In this document: positions 28,460 to 36,544 of the stretch, one piece after another
Layout of the letters: each line of letters starts with the position of its first letter
How positions within the stretch are numbered: the stretch's first letter is position 1
Origin: Bacteroidales bacterium KA00344
GTDB lineage: Bacteria; Bacteroidota; Bacteroidia; Bacteroidales; Bacteroidaceae
Direction of reading: 5' to 3'
Assembly: GCA_001552765.1 (NCBI GenBank)
Contig: KQ959452.1
Coordinates: 109,972 to 163,001 of the forward strand
DNA length: 53,030 nucleotides
Program-made: the position numbers and the translations under genes
The notes under the pieces: generated by a model
What the model was told of the DNA's origin: nothing
Seen by the model: only the letters and a program-made list of their open reading frames with translations
Databases searched by the model: none

Positions 28460-28467
28460 TAAGTTTG
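28460..28467 (+). promoter_or_regulatory. ftsY operon promoter -7 element
   Basis: TAAGTTTG matches TAnnTTTG and lies 25 bp before the ftsY ATG. It would drive ftsY-rimO-HU-HU/LysM. Confidence 0.55.
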
Positions 28468-28492
28468 CATACAAATTAGCTAATTGTATCAC

Positions 28493-29440
28493 ATGGGATT
28501 ATTCGGACTATTCAATAAGAAGAAAAAGGAGACGCTCGATCAGGGTTTGGAAAAGACGAAACAGAGCGTTTTCAGTAAGCTCACAAGGGCTGTGGCCGGT
28601 AAGTCGGAAGTCGATGACGACGTGCTCGACAATCTGGAGGAAGTGCTCATCACATCGGACGTGGGAGTGGACACAACCTTGAAAATCATTGAGCGCATCG
28701 AGGAGCGGGTGGCTCGCGACAAATATGTTTCCACCGCAGAGCTTAACGAAATTCTGAAAGAGGAGATCGGTGCACTGCTGACCGAGAACAATTCGGACGA
28801 CAACGACAGTTGGGAACTCCCGGCCGACCACAAACCATACGTTATTCTCGTGGTGGGAGTGAACGGTGTAGGCAAGACCACCACCATCGGCAAACTGGCC
28901 TATCAGTTCAAGGCGGCCGGCAAGAAGGTGTATCTTGGTGCTGCCGATACGTTCCGTGCCGCTGCCGTGGAGCAGATTTCCATCTGGGGCGAACGGGTGG
29001 GAGTGCCTGTGGTGAAACAGCAGATGGGGTCCGATCCGGCCAGCGTGGCTTACGACACGTTGCAGAGTGCCAAGGCCAACGGAGCCGATGTGGTGCTGAT
29101 CGACACCGCCGGCCGACTGCACAACAAGGTGGGACTGATGAACGAACTGAAGAAAATCAAGGACGTGATGAAAAAAGTGGTGCCTACCGCACCCGACGAA
29201 GTGTTGCTCGTTTTGGACGGCAGCACGGGTCAGAACGCCTTTGAGCAGGCCAAACAGTTCTCGGCCGTGACACAAATCACATCACTGGCCATCACCAAAC
29301 TGGACGGCACGGCTAAGGGTGGTGTGGTGATTGGTATTTCCGACCAGCTGAAAGTGCCCGTGAAATATATCGGACTGGGCGAGAAGATGGAAGACTTGCA
29401 ACTGTTCAACCGCAGGGAATTTGTAGACTCATTGTTCTGA
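28493..29440 (+). CDS. ftsY: Signal recognition particle receptor FtsY
   Basis: SRP-GTPase that docks ribosome-nascent chain-SRP complexes at the membrane. It is about 315 residues from the ATG at 28493 (an in-frame TTG lies 9 bp upstream). The N-terminus is a short amphipathic, Lys-rich MGLFGLFNKKKK, typical of FtsY without a long acidic A domain. The N domain is about 15-100 and the GTPase domain has GVNGVGKTTT (about 123-132), DTFRAAA, DTAGR, TKLDGTAKGG and GLGEKMEDL. First gene of a four-gene unit, 4 bp before rimO. Confidence 0.97.
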   Translation: MGLFGLFNKKKKETLDQGLEKTKQSVFSKLTRAVAGKSEVDDDVLDNLEEVLITSDVGVDTTLKIIERIEERVARDKYVSTAELNEILKEEIGALLTENNSDDNDSWELPADHKPYVILVVGVNGVGKTTTIGKLAYQFKAAGKKVYLGAADTFRAAAVEQISIWGERVGVPVVKQQMGSDPASVAYDTLQSAKANGADVVLIDTAGRLHNKVGLMNELKKIKDVMKKVVPTAPDEVLLVLDGSTGQNAFEQAKQFSAVTQITSLAITKLDGTAKGGVVIGISDQLKVPVKYIGLGEKMEDLQLFNRREFVDSLF

Positions 29441-29444
29441 TCGG

Positions 29445-30773
29445 ATGAAGAAAAACCAGATAGACATCATCACGATGGGCTGTTCGAAGAATCTCGTGGA
29501 TTCGGAAAAGCTCATGCGTCAGTTTGAAAACTTGGGCTATCGCTGCGTCCACGATCCCAAACGGGCACAGGGTGAGATAGCCGTTGTCAATACGTGCGGA
29601 TTCATCGATGCGGCAAAGGAGGAGAGCATCAACACCATCCTTGAATTTGCCGAGGCAAAGAATGAGGGGCGACTGAAGCAACTCTATGTCATGGGATGCC
29701 TGTCGCAACGCTACCGGGAAGAGTTGGAGGAGACCATTCCGGAGGTCGATAAATTCTATGGCAAGTTCAACTACAAACAGTTGCTGAACGACTTGGGACC
29801 GTCTGCGGCGTTGGGCGACACGACAACGTTCACCGAGCGCCGGCAGGAATCGGGTGCCGGGCGCAAACTCACAACGCCCAAGCACTATGCCTATATCAAG
29901 ATTGCCGAAGGCTGTGACCGCCGTTGCGCCTATTGTGCCATACCGCTGATAACGGGCAGGCACGTCTCACGAAGCATGGAAGACATTCTGCAAGAGGTGG
30001 AAGAACTGGTTGCCGACGGGGTGAAAGAGTTTCAGGTTATTGAGCAGGAACTCACCTACTATGGGGTAGACCTATACGGAAAACCACGCATCGCAGAACT
30101 CATCAGTCGTATGGCCGACATCAAGGGCGTGAAATGGATACGGCTTCACTATGCCTATCCCAATCAGTTTCCGATGGAACTGCTCGACGTGATGCGCGAA
30201 AAACCCAATGTGTGCAAATATCTTGATATTGCCCTGCAACACATTTCCGACCATATGCTCCGGCAAATGCACCGTCATGTGACGAAGGCCGAGACGATGG
30301 CGCTGATCAGGAAAATCAGGGAGGCCGTGCCCGGCATCACCTTGCGCACCACGCTGTTGGTGGGATTTCCGGGCGAGACGGAGGAAGATTTCCGTGAACT
30401 CGTCGATTTTGTGCGCGAAGTGCGCTTCGAACGCATGGGAGCGTTTGTCTATTCGGAGGAGGAAGGCACCTATTCGGCTACCCATTATGAGGATGATGTG
30501 CCGGAAGACGTGAAGCAGCGCCGGTTGGACGAACTGATGGCCGTGCAGCAAGAGATAAGCGAGGAAATAGAAGCTGCGAAGGTGGGCAAGACGTTCAAGG
30601 TGATCATCGACCGCCGGGAGGGTGATTATTATGTTGGTCGTACAGAGGCCTGTTCGCCTGAGGTGGACCCTGAGGTGTTGATACCGGCTGAGAAACGGCA
30701 ACTGCGCACGGGCTGTTTCTATGACGTAAAGATTACGGACAGTGACGAATTTGATTTATACGGAGAGGCATGA
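29445..30773 (+). CDS. rimO: Ribosomal protein S12 methylthiotransferase
   Basis: Radical-SAM enzyme that adds a methylthio group to the conserved Asp of ribosomal protein S12. 442 residues: N-terminal domain with three cluster cysteines (MGCSKN at about 11-16, NTCGF at about 49-53, MGCLSQRY at about 85-92), the radical-SAM CDRRCAYCAIP (about 152-162) and a C-terminal TRAM domain. MGCSKNLVDSE distinguishes RimO from the tRNA enzyme MiaB. Its end overlaps the HU gene by 4 bp (ATGA), indicating coupled translation. Confidence 0.96.
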   Translation: MKKNQIDIITMGCSKNLVDSEKLMRQFENLGYRCVHDPKRAQGEIAVVNTCGFIDAAKEESINTILEFAEAKNEGRLKQLYVMGCLSQRYREELEETIPEVDKFYGKFNYKQLLNDLGPSAALGDTTTFTERRQESGAGRKLTTPKHYAYIKIAEGCDRRCAYCAIPLITGRHVSRSMEDILQEVEELVADGVKEFQVIEQELTYYGVDLYGKPRIAELISRMADIKGVKWIRLHYAYPNQFPMELLDVMREKPNVCKYLDIALQHISDHMLRQMHRHVTKAETMALIRKIREAVPGITLRTTLLVGFPGETEEDFRELVDFVREVRFERMGAFVYSEEEGTYSATHYEDDVPEDVKQRRLDELMAVQQEISEEIEAAKVGKTFKVIIDRREGDYYVGRTEACSPEVDPEVLIPAEKRQLRTGCFYDVKITDSDEFDLYGEA

Positions 30774-31048
30774 ACAACAAGGAATTTATTGCAGAATTGG
30801 CTCAACGAGCCGGCTACACACAAGTGGATACCCAGAAAATGGTGACCCACATTGTGGATGAAATGGGTGACAGGTTTGAAGATGGTGACAGTGTGCAGAT
30901 TGCCGACTTTGGTACCTTTGAGGTGAAGAAGCGTCTGGAACGAATTGTTGTTAATCCGGCAAGTCAGGAGCGTATGCTGGTGCCGCCGAAACTGGTGCTC
31001 AATTTCAAGCCCGTGACGGCTATAAAGGAAAAGCTAAAGAACTCTTGA
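30770..31048 (+). CDS. Small HU/IHF-family DNA-binding protein
   Basis: A 92-residue histone-like protein made only of the HU fold: helical dimer part (about 1-45), then beta-arm and flank with DFGTFEVKKRLER (about 46-58) and NPASQERMLVPPKLVLNFKP (about 62-81). The DNA-intercalating position is NPAS rather than the usual NPxT, and the rest is well kept. It overlaps rimO by 4 bp and is followed 14 bp later by the HU-LysM gene. Two adjacent HU-type genes suggest a heterodimer partnership, with this soluble one as partner. Confidence 0.9.
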   Translation: MNNKEFIAELAQRAGYTQVDTQKMVTHIVDEMGDRFEDGDSVQIADFGTFEVKKRLERIVVNPASQERMLVPPKLVLNFKPVTAIKEKLKNS

Positions 31049-31062
31049 CAACTCATCCGGTT

Positions 31063-32703
31063 ATGAATAAGATAGGAAATAAGGAATTGGCGCGTGCCCT
31101 CGCAGACAAGTTTAAACTCGACAAGGCTTCGGCAGAGAAGTTCGTCGGACAGATGTTCGATGTCGTTATTGACAGTCTGAAATACGACAAACAGACGAAG
31201 GTGAAGGGCTTGGGAACGTTTAAGATGACCAGTGTTGCCCCACGAAAGAGTGTGGATGTGAACACGGGTGACCCTATTATTATAGAAGGACGTGATAAAA
31301 TCAACTTTACTGCCGATACCGCTATGCGCGACCGGGTGAACCGTCCGTTTTCTCAGTTTGAAACGGTAGTGGTGAACGATGGTGTGGATTTTGACGAAAT
31401 CGATCAAAAATTTGCTGAAAATATGAAAGAAAAGGAAGACATTGACGAGCGAGAAGAAGGGTTGGACACTGTTGAAGCTACAGAAAAGACAACAGAAGCA
31501 TCTATGTCTGAAGATGGCGCAGAAACAAAGGCTGTGAATGATGACGAATGGTCGGCAGAGCCTGAAGCTACGGAGGTTGTGGAAGAAGGGCAGAGCACGC
31601 CATTGGCTGTTTCTTCGGACCAGTCGGCATTCCTGAATGAGGAGGAAGAGGGGGGGACGGATAGTCGCTCGGAAGAAACTGCAGAGGAGACTGCAGATGC
31701 TTATGAATTGGAAGACAAGGAGGACGTCGCACCGGTTGAAACGAACGAAGCATGTGCGGAGAAGACGGCGGAGACAGATGCTGCGCCAATGCTTTCTGCT
31801 GCACAATTGGCGGTCTTGAATGGTCGAAAAGTATCGGATGGCAGTGCTGTCATGGAGGTTGCCGGTGAAGAGACCGAAGCGGTCGGAGCAACGGTTGCTG
31901 AAGATGTGCAGACTTTGACAGGCGCAGCGCCGATAGAGCTCGGCGAATCGGCGGAAACTTTGCTTGATGACGATGCTTCCAATACTGCTGAAAAAGAGCT
32001 TGAGGAGATCAAAAACTACACCATAGAATTAAAGGAGGAGATAGAACATCAGCATCGCAATGTGAAAATTCTGATGACGGTTGGGGTGGTATTGTTGCTT
32101 GCTTGTGTGGGCGGTATAGCCTATATGGCTTCGCAATTACAAAAGCGAAATAACAGAATAGAACATCTGGAAGCTGCCATAGTGTCCGTGAAATACCCGG
32201 AGGCAACCGATTCGACGGCAGTTGCCGAGAGCAGCGATGCAATGGTTGCCGATGCCCGGAAAGACAGTGCGAAGACAATGGCAGAATCGGCTGCAACGGC
32301 TAAAGAACGGGAAGCAGAACAATTGAAGGCTCAACAGGAAGCCGAGCAAAAACGATTGGCAGCCAAGAAACATGAGGAGGCCGAGGCGAAGCGCAAGGCT
32401 GAGGAAAAGAAAGCTGCTGCAACCAAGCAGGCTGCTGAAGCCAAACAGACCGTCAAGGAAAAGGGCGAAGCCGTACGGCAGGACAAATACAACAGTGATG
32501 TGAGGATTCGTACGGGGGCTTATCGCATTGTTGGGATAGATCACACGGTAACAGTTCGTGCAGGACAAACCTTGACAGCTATCAGTAAGGCCACTTTGGG
32601 ACCGGGAATGGAATGTTATATAGAGGCTGTCAATAACGGCCGCACGGAATTTAAGGCCGGCGAAAAGATAAATATCCCCAAACTGCAACTCAAGAAGAAA
32701 TAA
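31063..32703 (+). CDS. HU DNA-binding domain - transmembrane - LysM fusion protein
   Basis: A 546-residue bitopic protein from the ATG at 31063 (an in-frame TTG at 31045 is less likely). Order: an HU/IHF-like DNA-binding domain (about 1-95, with GLGTFKMTSVAPRKSVDVNTG); a long acidic Glu/Ala/Thr-rich linker (about 105-315); a short coiled coil; one membrane segment ILMTVGVVLLLACVGGIAYM (about 336-355); periplasmic coiled coil and Lys/Glu/Ala-rich helix (about 360-470); and a C-terminal LysM-like domain (about 492-541, VTVRAGQTLTAISK and FKAGEKINIP). Predicted topology is HU inside and LysM in the periplasm, so the protein could link the nucleoid to peptidoglycan. It follows a small HU gene in the ftsY operon. 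The function is inferred from architecture only. Confidence 0.85.
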   Translation: MNKIGNKELARALADKFKLDKASAEKFVGQMFDVVIDSLKYDKQTKVKGLGTFKMTSVAPRKSVDVNTGDPIIIEGRDKINFTADTAMRDRVNRPFSQFETVVVNDGVDFDEIDQKFAENMKEKEDIDEREEGLDTVEATEKTTEASMSEDGAETKAVNDDEWSAEPEATEVVEEGQSTPLAVSSDQSAFLNEEEEGGTDSRSEETAEETADAYELEDKEDVAPVETNEACAEKTAETDAAPMLSAAQLAVLNGRKVSDGSAVMEVAGEETEAVGATVAEDVQTLTGAAPIELGESAETLLDDDASNTAEKELEEIKNYTIELKEEIEHQHRNVKILMTVGVVLLLACVGGIAYMASQLQKRNNRIEHLEAAIVSVKYPEATDSTAVAESSDAMVADARKDSAKTMAESAATAKEREAEQLKAQQEAEQKRLAAKKHEEAEAKRKAEEKKAAATKQAAEAKQTVKEKGEAVRQDKYNSDVRIRTGAYRIVGIDHTVTVRAGQTLTAISKATLGPGMECYIEAVNNGRTEFKAGEKINIPKLQLKKK

Positions 32704-32723
32704 GTGCCAAAGGGCGCTTATTT
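32698..32723. terminator. Bidirectional terminator between HU-LysM gene and prmA
   Basis: Stem AAATAAGTGCC/GGCGCTTATTT (one G-U pair) with an AAAG loop, containing the stop codon of the HU-LysM gene. A/T ends give U-tails in both directions. Confidence 0.8.
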
Positions 32724-32739
32724 CCTCAGTCGTGATGTT

Positions 32740-33600
32740 TCAGGCTTTCAACACGAGGCAACACCAGTTGTCGGTGGTATGCCGCAGATGCTCGTGCAGA
32801 TTCAGTTTGTCGGCCGTTTCCAGCAGCATGGGAACGTCGTTTTCATAGAAACCGCTGAGAATGAGCGTTGCATCGGGAGCCATCACGGCCTTAAAGGCAA
32901 CCATGTCTTGTAGCAGAATGTTGCGGTTGATATTGGCAAGGACGGTGTCGAACAGTCCGGACACATGACTTAAAACCGATGCATTGCCATGCAGGACGGT
33001 GAGATTGCTGACGTTGTTTTGCTCGGCGTTGTGTCGAGTGTTGTCTACGCTCCATTCGTCAATGTCGTAGGCAACCACCTTTTTTGCTCCTAACTTTGAT
33101 GCAACAATGCCTAAAATGCCGGTCCCACAGCCACAGTCGAGCACGCGTTTGCCTTCGAGCCGTGTATCTAAAAGTGTGGATATCATCATCTTGGTGGTCT
33201 GATGACCTCCCGTTCCAAAGGCCTGACGAGCATTGATATATACCGGAATGGCGGATTTCTCGGTCGGCTCTTGGGGGTGTCGGGCATCAATGATGATCAC
33301 CTTGTCGTGAATATTGATAGGCTCAAAACCAGCTTCTTCCCATTGTTCGTTCCAATCCTTGTCTTCTACATCTTCAAAAGTGTAGCTTATGAGCGTGTTT
33401 TCAAGGGGAATGTCTGCAAGATTGGCATTGAGCAAAGTCGTATTCAGGAGTTCCTGCTGTGCATATCCTTTCAGGCCTTTGGGAGTATCTTCAAAGGATT
33501 CAAAACCTGCTTCTGCCGAAGCATCGGCAACAAGGTCGCGCGCCACCTGCAAAAGGGCGGGAGGACAGGATATGTTAAATACCGCAACAATATATTTCAT
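32740..33600 (-). CDS. prmA: Ribosomal protein L11 methyltransferase
   Basis: SAM-dependent enzyme that trimethylates ribosomal protein L11. It is 286 residues from the ATG at 33600, chosen because the frame upstream encodes a non-homologous hydrophobic stretch across the promoter at 33622. The PrmA-type methyltransferase domain has AFGTGGHQTT (about 130-139), LDCGCGTGILGI (about 158-169) and DIDEWSVDNTRHN, and a late LANINRNIL (about 230). The N-terminal L11-recognition domain is about 1-110. Converges with the HU-LysM gene. Confidence 0.95.
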   Translation of the reverse strand: MKYIVAVFNISCPPALLQVARDLVADASAEAGFESFEDTPKGLKGYAQQELLNTTLLNANLADIPLENTLISYTFEDVEDKDWNEQWEEAGFEPINIHDKVIIIDARHPQEPTEKSAIPVYINARQAFGTGGHQTTKMMISTLLDTRLEGKRVLDCGCGTGILGIVASKLGAKKVVAYDIDEWSVDNTRHNAEQNNVSNLTVLHGNASVLSHVSGLFDTVLANINRNILLQDMVAFKAVMAPDATLILSGFYENDVPMLLETADKLNLHEHLRHTTDNWCCLVLKA

Positions 33601-33621
33601 GATAAGTCTTAAATAATATTG

Positions 33622-33629
33622 CAAAAGTA
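33622..33629 (-). promoter_or_regulatory. prmA promoter -7 element
   Basis: On the minus strand this reads TACTTTTG, 22 bp before the prmA ATG. Back-to-back with the plus-strand element at 33672-33679. Confidence 0.55.
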
Positions 33630-33671
33630 AATAAAATAGGGAAAAACCTATCATGGTTTAGGGTTTTTCCG

Positions 33672-33679
33672 TATATTTG
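33672..33679 (+). promoter_or_regulatory. Promoter -7 element for the aromatic-rich secreted protein
   Basis: TATATTTG matches TAnnTTTG, about 90 bp before the ATG at 33768, so the leader RNA is about 80 bases. Confidence 0.5.
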
Positions 33680-33767
33680 TAGGTGAACATATAGTATTTT
33701 TGTACTGTACAATAGTACAATGAGTAAACAGTATATATAAAGAACATCAATTAAAGGGAGTGATAAG

Positions 33768-34775
33768 ATGAAAAAGATATTTTTACTTTTAGTCGCAGCA
33801 GGGACAATGTCGTTACAAGCGATGGCGCAGAATGACGACCTGTATTTCATACCCAATAGCGTTTCGAAGTCTGCCAAGACCAACGCCCCGGTCGAAAAGC
33901 CCACTTACTATGCCGGCAGCGACCGAAGCACAGACGAATATAACCGTGCCGGACGTTTTCGCAGCTATTATCAGAAGATTGGTACGGACACGCTGGGCAA
34001 TGATATCATAACGTTTCAGGGTGGGGAAGGAGTTTATCCGGATACATCTTATATAGATACGGCTTATGTTTATCCCGGTAGTGCACAGTTCGACGACGAC
34101 TTTGAATATAGCCGTCGAATGAGTCGTTGGGACGGCTTCTACGACCCATGGCTGTATGGTTACGGCCCTTGGAGATACGGTTGGTATGCCGGTTGGTACG
34201 ACCCTTGTTATTATGGCTATACCGGCTGGTACGATCCTTGGTACGGTTGGTACGGTGGCTGGCGTAATCCGTGGTATTACGGCTACGGAGGATGGTACGG
34301 TCCTTATTATAGTGGATGGTATGGTCCTTATTACAGTGGATGGTACGGATATCCGCGCTATTGGTATGGTGGCGCTTACGTTCGTAACGATGGCGGCAAT
34401 CCAAGAGGCTTGACGGGAAATCGGACGTGGACCTTCGATGGGCGCGGAAACACAGCAAACAGTGGCCGATTTGGCAGAGGTGCAGTCCAAAACAATGGAA
34501 ACTCAAGAAGCACTTACACTTCCCGCAGCAGGGGAAATCGCTCTTTCGGAGGGCGTACGCCATCCTCATGGTCTAACTCGGACTATCGCACCACACGCAG
34601 CAACCCCAGCTTTGGCAACACCACACGACCATCATCGAGTTTTGGCAATGGCGGATTCGGAGGCTCACGCCCGTCCGGTGGTAGCTTCGGTGGTGGACGT
34701 CCGTCCGGTGGCGGCTTTGGCGGCGGACACTCTCCCGGTGGTGGCGGTGGTCACTTTGGCGGTGGAAGAAGATAA
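33768..34775 (+). CDS. Secreted aromatic- and glycine-rich low-complexity protein
   Basis: 335 residues. Signal peptide MKKIFLLLVAAGTMSLQAMA cut near residue 20. A normal-composition part (about 21-115) is followed by a very unusual Trp/Tyr/Gly/Pro-rich block (121-203) with repeated GWYDPW and GWYGPYYS words. The last two GWYGPYYS units are 24-bp DNA repeats at 34290-34337. Residues about 205-335 are Gly/Ser/Arg/Asn-rich with RPSGG-FGGG repeats. Homologues in Prevotella and Bacteroides are often auto-named 'vitellogenin II', which says nothing about function. It lies 31 bp before the FadL-like gene, probably in one operon. A structural or adhesive surface role is a guess. Confidence 0.85.
   Translation: MKKIFLLLVAAGTMSLQAMAQNDDLYFIPNSVSKSAKTNAPVEKPTYYAGSDRSTDEYNRAGRFRSYYQKIGTDTLGNDIITFQGGEGVYPDTSYIDTAYVYPGSAQFDDDFEYSRRMSRWDGFYDPWLYGYGPWRYGWYAGWYDPCYYGYTGWYDPWYGWYGGWRNPWYYGYGGWYGPYYSGWYGPYYSGWYGYPRYWYGGAYVRNDGGNPRGLTGNRTWTFDGRGNTANSGRFGRGAVQNNGNSRSTYTSRSRGNRSFGGRTPSSWSNSDYRTTRSNPSFGNTTRPSSSFGNGGFGGSRPSGGSFGGGRPSGGGFGGGHSPGGGGGHFGGGRR
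34290..34337 (+). repeat. Two 24-bp tandem coding repeats
   Basis: Units 34290-34313 and 34314-34337 differ at two silent positions and encode GWYGPYYS twice. A third partial unit follows from 34338. Confidence 0.85.
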
Positions 34776-34806
34776 ATTGAACATGAAATATCAATAGAGA
34801 AACAAT

Positions 34807-36375
34807 ATGAAGGCGAAGTATAATAAGTATAAATTAATGGCTGTAATGGCTCTGTTGGCTGCACCTTTGGCAGCTCAGGAGACCTATCAGGACACTAAAC
34901 TCGTGGACAACGACTTGAACGGAACGGCTCGCTATGTAGGTATGGGCGGTGCGATGGAGGCACTTGGCGCAGATATTTCTACGGTAAGTACCAACCCTGC
35001 GGGTGTGGGGCTCTTTCGTTCGGGACAGGTTGCCATATCCGGCGGATTAGTCAGTCAGCAGGGTGAAACCACATCGCCGTCTTTCGGAAATATCAATGCA
35101 AACGTCAAGGGTAACAAGACCAATGCAAGTTTCGACCAAGTGGGATTGGTATATTCCATGCCTTCAGGACGGAATGGATACTTGAACTTTGCGTTCAACT
35201 ATCACAAGAGCCGTAATTTTGATCAAATTCTGACGGCTGCCAATAAGTTGAGCTACGCCTCGCAGAACAAATTCACGGCGATGAAATATCCCTTTGCCAA
35301 CAAATATAATTGGAATGCGGTGGACGCCAACTATGCCGAGATAATGACTCCGATATTGGATAATGATGGTAAAAAGATTGGGATGGATTATCTGGATGGT
35401 ACAGCCTACGTCTTTGGACAGTATCAGAAAGGATATATTGGCGAATACAGCTTCAACCTGAGCGGCAACGTCAACGACCGAATATTCCTCGGTCTTACCT
35501 TTGGCTTGCATGACGTGAACTACCGAAGCAATAGTTATTACACGGAAAATTTGGATAAGAGAGCCATCTCTGAAACGTGGGAGGATCTGCGGATAGACGG
35601 TGCCGGCTTTGATATCAAGGCCGGAGTAATCTTTCGTCCGATAGAAAAATCGCCCTTCCGCATCGGAGTTTATGTTCACACACCTACGTGGTATGATTTG
35701 AGTTTGAGCGGCGCCAACGATCTGACAATGAAAGATCAAGGTGGAAAACTGGACAAAGGCCAGCATGCGGAATATGATTTCAAGGTATATACTCCGTGGA
35801 AGTTCGGTTTGAGTCTGGGCCATACCATAGGTAGGGAGCTTGCTATTGGAGCAACTTACGAGTATGCTGATTATAGTACGATTGACAACCGCGTGAACGA
35901 TGGTGGCTACTATGACTTCTGGAGTGGTGGTTATTATGAGAATACTTACAGCGATAATGCTATGAACCACCATACCGAGGCAACGCTCAAAGGGGTGAGC
36001 ACCTTGAAGTTGGGAGTGGAATACAAACCCCTTGAGAATTTGGCCTTCCGTCTGGGATATAACTATCTGAGTCCGATGTTTGACAAGAACGGGTTCCGTG
36101 ACGGTAGCATTTCTTCGCCGGGAAGTACTTATGCCACTTCGACAGACTACACCAACTGGAAGTCTACCAACCGATTGACTTGCGGATTCGGCTATTCCGC
36201 CAAGAAGTTCTTTATGGATTTGGCTTATCAATACTCGCAGACCGATGGAGATTTCTATCCGTTCATGAGTTACTATTCCAAGGCATCTAACCCAAAGGAA
36301 GACAATATTGCCGACAGGGTAGGCGTGAGCAACAAGCGTCATCAAGTCCTGTTCACGCTGGGTTACAGATTTTAA
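34807..36375 (+). CDS. FadL/OMPP1-like outer-membrane beta-barrel protein
   Basis: 522 residues with a signal peptide (cut after APLAAQ near residue 24). The start of the mature part, GTARYVGMGGAMEALGADISTVSTNPAGVGLFRSG read in two pieces around residues 40-75, is typical of the Bacteroidota 'hemin receptor'/OMPP1 group related to FadL and TodX. The remainder is alternating amphipathic strands ending in the aromatic C-terminus LFTLGYRF expected of an outer-membrane barrel. The substrate is unknown: FadL relatives carry hydrophobic molecules, and the haem label is annotation habit. It ends at an intrinsic terminator. Confidence 0.88.
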   Translation: MKAKYNKYKLMAVMALLAAPLAAQETYQDTKLVDNDLNGTARYVGMGGAMEALGADISTVSTNPAGVGLFRSGQVAISGGLVSQQGETTSPSFGNINANVKGNKTNASFDQVGLVYSMPSGRNGYLNFAFNYHKSRNFDQILTAANKLSYASQNKFTAMKYPFANKYNWNAVDANYAEIMTPILDNDGKKIGMDYLDGTAYVFGQYQKGYIGEYSFNLSGNVNDRIFLGLTFGLHDVNYRSNSYYTENLDKRAISETWEDLRIDGAGFDIKAGVIFRPIEKSPFRIGVYVHTPTWYDLSLSGANDLTMKDQGGKLDKGQHAEYDFKVYTPWKFGLSLGHTIGRELAIGATYEYADYSTIDNRVNDGGYYDFWSGGYYENTYSDNAMNHHTEATLKGVSTLKLGVEYKPLENLAFRLGYNYLSPMFDKNGFRDGSISSPGSTYATSTDYTNWKSTNRLTCGFGYSAKKFFMDLAYQYSQTDGDFYPFMSYYSKASNPKEDNIADRVGVSNKRHQVLFTLGYRF

Positions 36376-36468
36376 GACAGGATGTTGAATGTTTCAGATT
36401 ATCACAATATAAAAATTAGGATATGAAAATCTTTTAGAGATTACTTTGGTTTCAATATGTACTGAAAG

Positions 36469-36503
36469 TAGGATATGTCGCGGGGCATATCCTATTTTTT
36501 TTG
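36469..36503 (+). terminator. Intrinsic terminator after the FadL-like gene
   Basis: Perfect 9-bp stem TAGGATATG/CATATCCTA, loop TCGCGGGG, then TTTTTTTTG. The T-run directly touches the promoter -7 element of the next gene. Confidence 0.88.
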
Positions 36504-36511
36504 TATCTTTG
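36504..36511 (+). promoter_or_regulatory. Promoter -7 element for the GHL10 gene
   Basis: TATCTTTG, a full match, begins at the base after the terminator T-run and lies 34 bp before the ATG at 36545. It also argues against the longer reading frame starting at 36446. Confidence 0.65.
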
Positions 36512-36544
36512 CGCATATTTAATTCCAAAAGCGATTCCAAAAAA

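Larger units (their letters stand above)
27707..28492. other. Gene-free divergent gap between ABC-F gene and ftsY
   Basis: About 785 bases with promoters at both ends (27746-27753 minus, 28460-28467 plus) and the 22-bp repeat array in the middle. The remainder shows no coding sequence. The short minus-strand frames here are interrupted and cross the repeats. Confidence 0.6.

Noticed and set aside
31045..31062. Upstream TTG start for the HU-LysM gene overlapping the small HU gene
   Set aside because: The ATG at 31063 begins directly with the HU-type N-terminus (MNKIGNKELA), so the six extra residues are not needed.
35164..36345. Minus-strand 393-codon frame antisense to the FadL-like gene
   Set aside because: Lies wholly inside a clearly coding outer-membrane protein gene and has no start context or family features.
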